Source: Rhodospirillales bacterium (GTDB taxonomy: Bacteria; Pseudomonadota; Alphaproteobacteria; Rhodospirillales; Casp-alpha2). From it: a stretch of 5,984 nucleotides of DNA. Shown piece by piece: positions 1 through 5,513 of the stretch. Where the stretch lies: NCBI GenBank assembly GCA_030727885.1, contig JANRAT010000152.1, positions 1 through 5,984 on the forward strand, in the 5' to 3' direction. Both the position numbers and the translations under genes were made by a program. Each line of letters starts with the position of its first letter. Within the stretch, counting starts at the first letter, position 1. The notes under the pieces were generated by a model. It searched no databases, was not told the origin of the DNA, and was given only the letters and a program-made list of their open reading frames with translations.

Positions 1-333
1 GCCTTGCTGTGCAGCGGTATGTACGATCTTGAACCGGTGCGGTTATCGGCGCGCAGCAGCTATGTCGCCTTTACCGACGAGTCCGAACAGGTGCTCAGCC
101 CGATGCGGTATATGGAACAATGGACCACGCCCACCATTGTTGCCCATGGCACCTATGAGACCCCGGAATTCATGCGGCAAACCGTGGATTTTGCCGAGGC
201 GTTGCGCAAGCGCGGCAAGCTGGTGGACTCGATCATTGCGGAAAACTGCAATCATTTCGAGATTCTGGAGACGCTTGCCAACCCCTACGGTCTGCTTGGA
301 CTGGCTGCCCTGAAAATGATTGAACGGGATTAG
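1..333 (+). CDS. alpha/beta-hydrolase, arylformamidase/esterase-like (C-terminal part, 5' end outside window)
   Basis: This is the last 110 codons of a protein whose reading frame is open from base 1, so the true start lies upstream and TTG at 4 or ATG at 19 are internal codons. The opening LLCSGMYDLEPVR is the strand and loop that follow the nucleophile region in arylformamidase-like and BD-FAE-like alpha/beta-hydrolases. Next comes a TPTIVAHGTYETPEFMRQ segment (fragment residues 43-60), the usual place of the triad acid. Here Glu53 sits where many family members carry Asp. NHFEIL (84-89) supplies the likely catalytic His85. The serine nucleophile motif (GxSxG) lies outside the window. Known members hydrolyse amides or esters such as N-formylkynurenine in the cytoplasm; assignment to kynurenine formamidase itself is not justified by this fragment. 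A DUF1185 gene follows on the same strand after about 106 bases. Confidence 0.8.
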   Translation, partial: ALLCSGMYDLEPVRLSARSSYVAFTDESEQVLSPMRYMEQWTTPTIVAHGTYETPEFMRQTVDFAEALRKRGKLVDSIIAENCNHFEILETLANPYGLLGLAALKMIERD

Positions 334-439
334 GCGTTTTCTTTTTGATCTCGTAATTCCGAGCGTGCACTGTGCCGGGAACGGTTAAGCTGGAAAACAG
401 CATTGGTCTTAAACACGACAAGGAAAGTGAAACTTCGAC

Positions 440-985
440 ATGGACATACGCAAGAAGGGTTTTTTCAAGGAGACGATTTCGACGGACGCTTTCGGCAAGG
501 CCTGCGATCCGATTGACCGTGTTGTTGCCTTTGCGGTCATCAAGAACCCGTTTGCCGGCCAGTTCGTTGAAGACCTGTCCCAGTTGTTTCACATCGGCGG
601 CAAGCTCGGCGACGAGCTTATGGGCGAGGCCGTCGGCATGCTGAAGGGCGCGCCTGTCAGCTATGGCAAGGCGGCGATTGTCGGCGTTAACGGCGATCTC
701 GAGCACGGCGGGGCGACGATTCACCCGAAACTCGGCAAGCCGATGCGCGCCGCGGTCGGTGGCGGCAAGGCGCTGATCTGTTCCAATGCAAAGGTTGCCG
801 GTGTCGGCGTCGCCATCGACATTCCGCTCGGGCACAAGGATGAAGCCTGGTCGTTTGATCATTTTGATACCATCACGGTGATGGTTGCCGACGCCCCGCG
901 TGCCGATGAAATCGTCGTCTGCATGGCGGTTGCCGATGGCGCCCGACCGAACCCGCGCGTTGGCAGCGGCCCGATCACCGACTGA
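440..985 (+). CDS. amino acid synthesis family protein (DUF1185, PF06684)
   Basis: This is a complete 181-residue protein. The family signature spans roughly residues 76-173: GKAAIVGVNGDLEHG (77-90 region) with the conserved HG pair, then KPMRAAVGGGKALI (100-112), AIDIPLGHKDEAW (125-137), and a C-terminal DAPRADEIVV...DGARPNPRVG block (151-175). This order matches PF06684. The name 'amino acid synthesis' is inherited; as I recall, a family structure showed a chorismate-mutase-like fold, and the reaction remains undefined. The length is close to the usual 180-200 residues. No signal peptide or membrane segment is visible, so it is probably cytoplasmic. The start ATG has AAGGAAA about 13 bases upstream, a slightly distant ribosome site. 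It follows the hydrolase gene by about 106 bases and precedes a weak terminator-like hairpin, so it may end that transcription unit. An overlapping + frame from 372 has no family resemblance. Confidence 0.88.
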   Translation: MDIRKKGFFKETISTDAFGKACDPIDRVVAFAVIKNPFAGQFVEDLSQLFHIGGKLGDELMGEAVGMLKGAPVSYGKAAIVGVNGDLEHGGATIHPKLGKPMRAAVGGGKALICSNAKVAGVGVAIDIPLGHKDEAWSFDHFDTITVMVADAPRADEIVVCMAVADGARPNPRVGSGPITD

Positions 986-1016
986 TTGTTCCCGGCACGT
1001 TGAGATCGCTGGTTTC

Positions 1017-1045
1017 GCGAATACCCCGGACGCGGGGGCTTTTGC
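1017..1045 (+). terminator. weak intrinsic-terminator-like hairpin after the DUF1185 gene
   Basis: CCCCG (1024-1028) can pair with CGGGG (1033-1037) around a four-base loop, followed by GC and TTTT (1040-1043). The flanks GCGAA (1017-1021) and TTTGC (1041-1045) can also pair with one G-U, giving a longer imperfect hairpin that would absorb the T run. The T tract is short, so termination is plausible but not certain. The position, about 30 bases after the stop codon and before an AT-rich promoter-like region, fits the end of a transcription unit. Confidence 0.35.
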
Positions 1046-1096
1046 ATGGCCGATAGGCTTCGCGGTTCCAGGGGCTGCATCCATATTGATTTGAAC

Positions 1097-1117
1097 GATA
1101 TGTGAATCACCTATATC
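1097..1117 (+). promoter_or_regulatory. candidate LysR-type operator (T-N11-A dyad) in an AT-rich promoter region
   Basis: GATAT (1097-1101) and ATATC (1113-1117) form a perfect 5-bp inverted repeat with exactly 11 bases between them, giving the T-N11-A geometry of LysR-family binding sites. A nested near-concentric repeat, GTGA-A-TCAC (1102-1110), and a second small dyad, ATTA-GAT-TAAT (1119-1129), lie in and beside it. The region is noticeably more AT-rich than the genes around it. A weak sigma70-like pair, TTGAAC (1091-1096) and TATATC (1112-1117) with a short 15-base spacer, overlaps the dyad. It lies about 75 bases upstream of the preferred dehalogenase start, and a LysR gene closes the same cluster. 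Binding is inferred from geometry and context only. Confidence 0.4.
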
Positions 1118-1178
1118 GATTAGATTAATGTAAATGGTCAGGGTATCAATTTCGCTCAACCGGACCTGTTACAATGAA

Positions 1179-1183
1179 TGGAG
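1179..1183 (+). promoter_or_regulatory. Shine-Dalgarno site deciding the TTG start of the HAD gene
   Basis: TGGAG sits 7 bases upstream of an in-frame TTG at 1191, an ideal spacing. The upstream in-frame ATG at 1134 is preceded by AT-rich sequence with no purine-rich ribosome site. It would also add 19 residues (starting MVRVSISLNR) that family proteins normally lack before the first strand. Confidence 0.5.
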
Positions 1184-1190
1184 CACACTC

Positions 1191-1904
1191 TTGGAAAACA
1201 TCTCAGTTCTCGCCCGTGAAACCAAAATTCTCATTTTTGATCAATACGGCACCGTCGTCGACATGCAGGGCTGCCTGACCGAGGCCGCGACACCGTTCCT
1301 GAAAGACAAGGGCTGGAAAGGCGAAGCCCACCGTTTCGTGACGTGGTGGCGCCGCACGCATTTCGAGAACTCGATGATCGATGCGCTGTGTGAACGCGGC
1401 CACACGCCTTACCGTCAGATCGGCCATCGCGCCGTTTCGTTCGTCATGGACCGCTGCGGCATTGAATACACGCAGGCCGAGGTTGAGTGGCTGGTCAGTC
1501 AGATCGAATCCCTGAAGCCTTTCCCGGATGTGCTTGCGGCGCTGCAGAAACTGCGCGATGCCGGCTACAAGCTGGCGATTCTGTCGAACGGTGACCGCGA
1601 CATGCTGGAAGCGGCCAAGCCGCACATCGGTTTCAAGATGGACTTCACGATTTCCGTTCAGGAATCCGGGTTCTTCAAGCCGCACTGGCAGACCTATGCT
1701 TCCGCCGAGCGGATCACCGGTGAAGAACGGACGAGCTGCCTGTTCGTCGCCAACCACGCGTTCGACTGCATTGGCGCCAAATCCTACGGTATGCGGACGG
1801 CCTTCATCGACCGTCGCAAGCGCCCGTTCGGCGAAACGCCGCATCAGCCGGACATGATCGTCGAGGATTTCAAGTCCCTTGCCGCAGCCTTGACCGGGGC
1901 CTGA
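1191..1904 (+). CDS. haloacid dehalogenase type II-like HAD hydrolase
   Basis: The protein is 237 residues from the preferred TTG start, or 256 from ATG 1134. In 237-residue numbering, motif I is FDQYGTVVD with nucleophile Asp17, the type II haloacid dehalogenase form (FDxYGT). WWRR near 52-55 may hold the carboxylate-binding Arg. LSNG (131-134) is motif II. Lys163 in FFKPHWQTY is motif III with the usual Tyr169. CLFVANHAFDCIGAK (183-197) is motif IV with Asp192. An alpha-helical cap lies between motifs I and II. Characterised relatives turn L-2-haloacids into D-2-hydroxyacids through an aspartyl ester in the cytoplasm. Motif IV reads VANHAFD rather than the VSSNAWD of the classical Pseudomonas enzyme. 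VAxH forms are common in the wider family, so the substrate may not be halogenated. A CoA-transferase begins one base after its stop, indicating co-transcription. Confidence 0.85.
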   Translation: MENISVLARETKILIFDQYGTVVDMQGCLTEAATPFLKDKGWKGEAHRFVTWWRRTHFENSMIDALCERGHTPYRQIGHRAVSFVMDRCGIEYTQAEVEWLVSQIESLKPFPDVLAALQKLRDAGYKLAILSNGDRDMLEAAKPHIGFKMDFTISVQESGFFKPHWQTYASAERITGEERTSCLFVANHAFDCIGAKSYGMRTAFIDRRKRPFGETPHQPDMIVEDFKSLAAALTGA

Positions 1905-1905
1905 C

Positions 1906-3096
1906 ATGCGTCCCCTTGAGGCCATCAAGGTTCTGGATCTGACCCGCGTCGTCGCCGGTCCTTACTGCACGATGATCCTTGGTGACATGGGGGCTGATGT
2001 CATCAAGGTCGAGCACCCGAAAGACGGTGATGACTCGCGTGGCTTTGCACCCCCATACCAGGGGGATCAGGCGGCGTATTATCTCTCGGTCAATCGCAAC
2101 AAGCGGAGCCTCACGCTTGATCTGAAAAGCCCGAAAGGTCAGGACATCCTCTGGCAACTGATTGAGGGCAGCGATGTTCTCGTCGAAAACTTCCGGCCGG
2201 GCGTGATGGCCCGGCTGGGGTTTGGATACGATGACGTTGCCCGCCGCAACAAGGGCATCGTCTATTGCTCCATATCCGGTTTCGGCCAGACCGGACCGCA
2301 ACGTGACAGACCCGGTTATGACGTGATCGTTCAGGCGGAATCCGGGATTATGGACCTGACCGGCCCGGCCGATGGCGCCCCCCACAAGGTCGGCACCTCG
2401 ATCGCCGATCTGGTGACCGGCCAGACAGCCGTCAACGGCATACTGGCCGCTTTGCTGGTCAAAAATACGACGGGGCAGGGCCAGTTCATCGACATTTCGA
2501 TGCTGGAGGCTACGAGCGCACTGCTCACGTTCAATGCCAGCATCTACTTTGCGACCGGTGAAGCGCCAAAGCGGCGCGGTAACGGGCACGCAACGATTGT
2601 CCCTTACGAGGCTTTCGAAACATCGGACAAGGCCTGGATCAATCTTGGGGTGGCGAACGATTCATTGTGGAAACGTTTCTGCACACTGGTCGGTCGTGAT
2701 GATCTGCAGAACGATCCCCGCTTCGCCCTGGCCCCGGACCGGGTGGCGAACCGGGATGTTCTGGTGCCGATTGTTGCCGCGTTGATGAGATCGAGACCGC
2801 GTGACACATGGATACGTGAGCTTGAAGCCGCGGGCATTCCCGCAGCAGCGATCCGCACGGTTGCCGAGGTTTGTGAAAGCGATGTGCTGCGGGCGCGCGA
2901 CATGATCACCGAAATGCCGCATGCCACGGCCGGTCCGGTCAAAGGGATCAAGTCACCGCTGCATATGAGCGGATCGCCCCTTGACCGGTATGTTGCTCCG
3001 CCAATCCTTGGTGAACACTCGGGGGAAATCCTCCGCGAACGGTGCGGATTGGGTGACGAAGAAATCGCGCAACTGCGCAAAGAGTCCGTTATTTAG
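1906..3096 (+). CDS. CaiB/BaiF (class III) CoA-transferase
   Basis: This is a complete 396-residue protein, the usual length for the family. The N-terminus IKVLDLTRVVAGPYCTMILGD (7-27) and GADVIKVEHP (29-38) are the Rossmann-like CoA-binding start. NRNKRSLTLDLKSPKG (63-78) and DVLVENFRPG (90-99) follow. GFGQTGP (125-131) and GYDVIVQAESGIM (137-149) precede the catalytic Asp168 in GTSIADLVTG, which aligns with Asp169 of formyl-CoA transferase. A C-terminal linker motif (AAGIPAAAIRT, 308-318) and SPLHMSGSP (350-358) complete the fold, which forms interlocked dimers. These enzymes move CoA from a donor thioester to a carboxylic acid through an aspartyl-CoA anhydride. Substrates range over oxalate, carnitine, succinate, citramalate and arylated acids and cannot be read here. 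The one-base gap after the HAD gene suggests that both act on one pathway. Confidence 0.93.
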   Translation: MRPLEAIKVLDLTRVVAGPYCTMILGDMGADVIKVEHPKDGDDSRGFAPPYQGDQAAYYLSVNRNKRSLTLDLKSPKGQDILWQLIEGSDVLVENFRPGVMARLGFGYDDVARRNKGIVYCSISGFGQTGPQRDRPGYDVIVQAESGIMDLTGPADGAPHKVGTSIADLVTGQTAVNGILAALLVKNTTGQGQFIDISMLEATSALLTFNASIYFATGEAPKRRGNGHATIVPYEAFETSDKAWINLGVANDSLWKRFCTLVGRDDLQNDPRFALAPDRVANRDVLVPIVAALMRSRPRDTWIRELEAAGIPAAAIRTVAEVCESDVLRARDMITEMPHATAGPVKGIKSPLHMSGSPLDRYVAPPILGEHSGEILRERCGLGDEEIAQLRKESVI

Positions 3097-3114
3097 GCCA
3101 TCTGCATGGATGGC
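3097..3114 (+). repeat. perfect hairpin just after the CoA-transferase stop codon
   Basis: GCCATC (3097-3102) and GATGGC (3109-3114) are perfect inverted repeats around the six-base loop TGCATG. They begin directly after the TAG stop and lie about 60 bases before the LysR start. No T run follows, so it is not a standard intrinsic terminator. It could be a 3' stabilising hairpin, an attenuating element or an operator half of the regulator's own control region. No other promoter-like element stands out in this 80-base gap. Confidence 0.4.
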
Positions 3115-3176
3115 AAACAGACGAAGAAAGATCGACGCTGAAGTCTGCCGCATGAACGGAACGAAGGCACCGAAAC

Positions 3177-4112
3177 ATGAACCTGAGAAAAATCGACCTC
3201 AATCTTCTGGTTTATTTTGATGTGCTGATTCAAACCCGCCATGTCTCGCGCGCCGCCGAAAGGCTGGGTGTCGGACAATCGGCGATGAGTGCGGCGCTCG
3301 GCCGGCTCCGCGAATTGTTTGATGATCCGCTGCTGGTGCGGCAGGGCCATGAGATGGTGCCGACCCGGCGCGCGCTCCAGCTCGAGACCGAAGTCCGCAA
3401 TGTGCTGCGCGAAATCGAAAACGTCATCGAGCCGCCGTCCGCATTTGATCCCGCCGTCAGTGAACGCGGCTTTCGCGTCAGGATGTCGGATCTTCTGACG
3501 TTTCTGATGCTGCAGGATTTTGTCCAGATCCTAGAAAGCCAGGGTCCCGGATTGAAGCTGACGATAGATCATCTGTCACCGGACCAGACCACGGATGCGC
3601 TTGTGCGCGATGAAATCGACGTCGCGATCAGCACCGGGTTGGAAGTGCCGAAATCAGTACTGATGTCGAAAATCTATCGTGATTCCGTCGTCTGCCTTGC
3701 CCGGCCGGACCTCAAGGTGCAGAAGCAGCTGGCCAGCGCCGAGAGCTTTGCCGCCCTGCCGCAGGTGCGGGTTTCGCAAAGCCCCCTTGATCATCGGTTC
3801 GCCGATCAGCAGTTGAGCAAAATGGGGCTGAAGCGGAATGTTTCGATCACCGTCCCGCACTGGCTTGCGGTCCCCGATATTCTCTGTGCGACCTCGCTTG
3901 TCGCGGCGGTGCCGGCGTCATTTGCGAAGCGCGTGGTCGAGAAGTATCCGCTCTGCATCCGCAAACTGGATGTTTTCGAAAATGAATTCGACTGGTCGCT
4001 TTACTGGCATTCCCGCTACCATAATGATCCGGCGCACAAATGGTTCCGTGACCAGCTGATGGCTTCCGGCGCGCGGCAATTCGGCAAGTCGGCTAAGGGC
4101 CCGGGCAAGTAA
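3177..4112 (+). CDS. LysR-family transcriptional regulator (NodD/NahR/LinR-like)
   Basis: This is a complete 311-residue protein of normal LysR length. MNLRKIDLNLLVYFDVLIQTRHVSRAAERL with GQSAMSAALGRLRELFDDPLLVR (through residue 55) is the winged helix-turn-helix, with the recognition helix near 33-43. The LNLLVYFD opening and the DDPLLVRQG..MVPT..A wing resemble the NodD/NahR/LinR/SyrM branch, many of whose members respond to aromatic or xenobiotic compounds. A linker helix runs to about residue 88 and the periplasmic-binding-protein-like effector domain from about 95 to 295 (VAISTG, LVAAVPASFAKRV, WHSRYHNDPAHKWFRDQL). The effector is unknown. GAAGG ends nine bases before the ATG. It sits downstream of and parallel to the HAD/CoA-transferase pair, unlike the divergent layout typical of LysR genes, and may be co-transcribed with it. 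The basic, glycine-rich C-terminal tail looks disordered. Confidence 0.93.
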   Translation: MNLRKIDLNLLVYFDVLIQTRHVSRAAERLGVGQSAMSAALGRLRELFDDPLLVRQGHEMVPTRRALQLETEVRNVLREIENVIEPPSAFDPAVSERGFRVRMSDLLTFLMLQDFVQILESQGPGLKLTIDHLSPDQTTDALVRDEIDVAISTGLEVPKSVLMSKIYRDSVVCLARPDLKVQKQLASAESFAALPQVRVSQSPLDHRFADQQLSKMGLKRNVSITVPHWLAVPDILCATSLVAAVPASFAKRVVEKYPLCIRKLDVFENEFDWSLYWHSRYHNDPAHKWFRDQLMASGARQFGKSAKGPGK

Positions 4113-4172
4113 TGCCCCAATCCCGACCGGGGAGCGTCAAGCGTCATCCCTCTCATGGCGGACCGGCGACGG

Positions 4173-4187
4173 CGTGATGGTATCACG
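4173..4187 (+). promoter_or_regulatory. perfect 15-bp dyad upstream of the efflux operon, candidate operator
   Basis: CGTGAT (4173-4178) and ATCACG (4182-4187) are exact inverted repeats with GGT between them. The element lies between the LysR stop and the efflux adaptor, just upstream of a weak promoter-like pair. A short-spacer dyad of this kind fits a dimeric repressor or activator site; as RNA the three-base loop would also form a tight hairpin. No T run follows, so it is not a terminator. The cognate regulator is not evident in the window. Confidence 0.35.
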
Positions 4188-4190
4188 GAA

Positions 4191-4219
4191 TTGTGGCTAG
4201 AAATCCGAATGGTTCTAAA
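4191..4219 (+). promoter_or_regulatory. weak sigma70-like promoter for the efflux operon
   Basis: TTGTGG (4191-4196) and TCTAAA (4214-4219) are separated by 17 bases, the optimal spacing, but match the -35 and -10 consensus only 3/6 and 4/6. The pair lies directly downstream of the 15-bp dyad and about 95 bases upstream of the adaptor start. It is offered as the best candidate in the 200-base gap, not as a confirmed promoter. Confidence 0.22.
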
Positions 4220-4312
4220 GTAGCATCCCTGTGTTGTTCTTTGGCTTGAGCGTCGATTGGCTGCGATGCCGGGAGATTGGCTTACGCGCAACCTTTTGAG
4301 GTTCTGGTTCTA

Positions 4313-5431
4313 ATGCGACTCCTGAAACAGATCGGTATTCTCGTCGTTATCGGTGCCATTGCTGGCGGTGGCTATTACGGCTGGCAGGTGTATGGCACCG
4401 GTCCTAAAAGTGCTGCCAAGGATGCAGGCAAACCCAAGGAACGCGCCGTTGGTGTCGAGCTCGCCACCGCCGGCTACCGTGATCTTGATGTCGTGATCGA
4501 AGCGGTCGGTTCGACCCGTGCCCGGCGCACCGTCGAGATCACGCCGCTCGCCACCGGACGGGTGACCGAGGTCAAGTTCCGTGCCGGACAGGCGGTCAAA
4601 GCCGGTGATGTCCTGCTGAAGCTCGACGATGAAATCCAGCGCGCCGATCTGATCGAGGCGGAAGCCCGCCTGACCGACGCCGAATCCTCACTGAAGCGGT
4701 CCGAGACCCTCAAAAAACAGAACGCCATCGCCGCCGCCACCGTCGACAATCTGGTTGCGCAAGTCGCCATCGCCAAAGCCGAGCGCGACCGCACTGCCAA
4801 GCGGTTGCGGGATCGCTTTGTCCGCGCACCGTTTGACGGCGTCGTCGGTTTTTCGGAAGTCGAGTTGGGGACGCGGGTCGAAGAGGGCAACATCGTCACC
4901 GTGCTCGACGACCTGTCCGTGGTCGAGGTTGAGTTCTCGCTGCCGGAAAGTCTGTTCGGCAAGGTCGCCGTCGGCAAACGTGTCGTCGCCAAGGCAGCGC
5001 CGTTCCCGGCTCGCGATTTCGATGGCCAGATTGATACCATCAACAGCCGTGTCGACCCCATTTCCCGTTCGTTCAAGGCGCGTGCCGTGATCGCCAACGA
5101 TGACCGGGCCCTGCCGGCCGGCATGTTCGTACACCTGAGCGTCGTCATCGATGCCGACAAGGCGCTGACGGTGCCCGAAGAAGCCGTCGTCGTAAACGGC
5201 AGCCGCGCCTATGTCTTCGCAATCATCGAAGACGGTAACAAATTGCGGGCGCAGCAGCGTTTTGTCACCATTGGCCGCCGCTCGTTCGGTTATGTCGAAG
5301 TGCTGGATGGCGTCGACGACGGCGAACGTGTCGTCATTCGCGGCGTCCAGAAAGTTCGTGACGGCGCGCTGATCAAGGTTGAGGCCGCACCGAGCTTGCA
5401 AAAGGCACCAAATAACGCCGCCGGCACCTGA
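4313..5431 (+). CDS. RND efflux periplasmic adaptor subunit (HlyD/AcrA membrane fusion protein)
   Basis: This 372-residue protein starts at ATG 4313, with TGAGG 11 bases upstream. The in-frame TTG at 4277 would add 12 residues and has a purine run only one base away, so it is less likely. Residues 7-20 (IGILVVIGAIAGGG) form one hydrophobic anchor or uncleaved signal; no lipobox cysteine is present, so it is anchored by a helix rather than lipid. The first lipoyl half, TGRVTEVKFRAGQAVKAGDVLLKLDD, ends at 106. An Ala/Glu/Lys-rich coiled-coil hairpin spans about 107-168 (EAEARLTDAESSLKR; KAERDRTAKRL). The second lipoyl half starts at RAPFDGVVG (171-179), followed by beta-barrel and membrane-proximal domains (LPAGMFVHLSV, 267-277; VPEEAVVV, 287-294). 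It bridges the RND pump encoded next and an outer-membrane channel not seen here. Substrates cannot be inferred. Confidence 0.92.
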   Translation: MRLLKQIGILVVIGAIAGGGYYGWQVYGTGPKSAAKDAGKPKERAVGVELATAGYRDLDVVIEAVGSTRARRTVEITPLATGRVTEVKFRAGQAVKAGDVLLKLDDEIQRADLIEAEARLTDAESSLKRSETLKKQNAIAAATVDNLVAQVAIAKAERDRTAKRLRDRFVRAPFDGVVGFSEVELGTRVEEGNIVTVLDDLSVVEVEFSLPESLFGKVAVGKRVVAKAAPFPARDFDGQIDTINSRVDPISRSFKARAVIANDDRALPAGMFVHLSVVIDADKALTVPEEAVVVNGSRAYVFAIIEDGNKLRAQQRFVTIGRRSFGYVEVLDGVDDGERVVIRGVQKVRDGALIKVEAAPSLQKAPNNAAGT

Positions 5432-5438
5432 GCCGACG

Positions 5439-5513
5439 ATGAAGCGCGTTGAATTCGACCTTTTCGGACCGCTGCGCGATGGCAGGGATATTTTTGGAGT
5501 GCTAGGGACATGA
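5439..5513 (+). CDS. possible 24-residue leader ORF coupled to the RND pump start
   Basis: In the 78-base gap between adaptor and pump, ATG 5439 opens a 24-codon frame (MKRVEFDLFGPLRDG...) whose TGA (5511-5513) overlaps the pump ATG (5510-5512) as ATGA. That arrangement is typical of translational coupling. The frame lacks a clear ribosome site of its own, and its second half uses codons (AGG, CTA, ACA, GGG) that are sparse in the neighbouring genes. The peptide resembles nothing I recognise. A chance open frame is the more likely explanation. Confidence 0.15.
   Translation: MKRVEFDLFGPLRDGRDIFGVLGT

Noticed and set aside
334..362. T-rich run after the hydrolase stop as an intrinsic terminator
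   Set aside because: Only a weak hairpin with a 17-base loop (CGGGAT with ATCTCG) surrounds the T run; no compact GC stem precedes it.
372..644. A + strand 90-codon frame beginning before the DUF1185 gene
   Set aside because: It is out of frame with the DUF1185 protein, Arg/Ser-rich, and overlaps it through most of its length.
233..1159. A 308-codon open frame on the minus strand covering the DUF1185 gene and its flanks
   Set aside because: The + strand frame carries clear PF06684 motifs over the same bases. The minus frame has no recognisable domain and is the usual antisense open frame of GC-rich coding DNA.
1203..1928. A 241-codon minus-strand frame opposite the HAD gene
   Set aside because: All HAD motifs are on the + strand; the minus product is low-complexity and Arg/Gly-rich without family resemblance.
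1870..2589. A 239-codon minus-strand frame opposite the CoA-transferase start
   Set aside because: It crosses the junction of two well-supported + strand genes and shows no domain, so it is a shadow.
4103..4132. GC-rich inverted repeats around and after the LysR stop as a terminator
   Set aside because: The stems are only four bases (GGGC/GCCC and CCCC/GGGG), mutually exclusive, and no T run follows.
4474..5401. Long minus-strand frames opposite the adaptor gene
   Set aside because: They are Ser/Arg-rich or otherwise featureless translations opposite a complete adaptor with both lipoyl halves.
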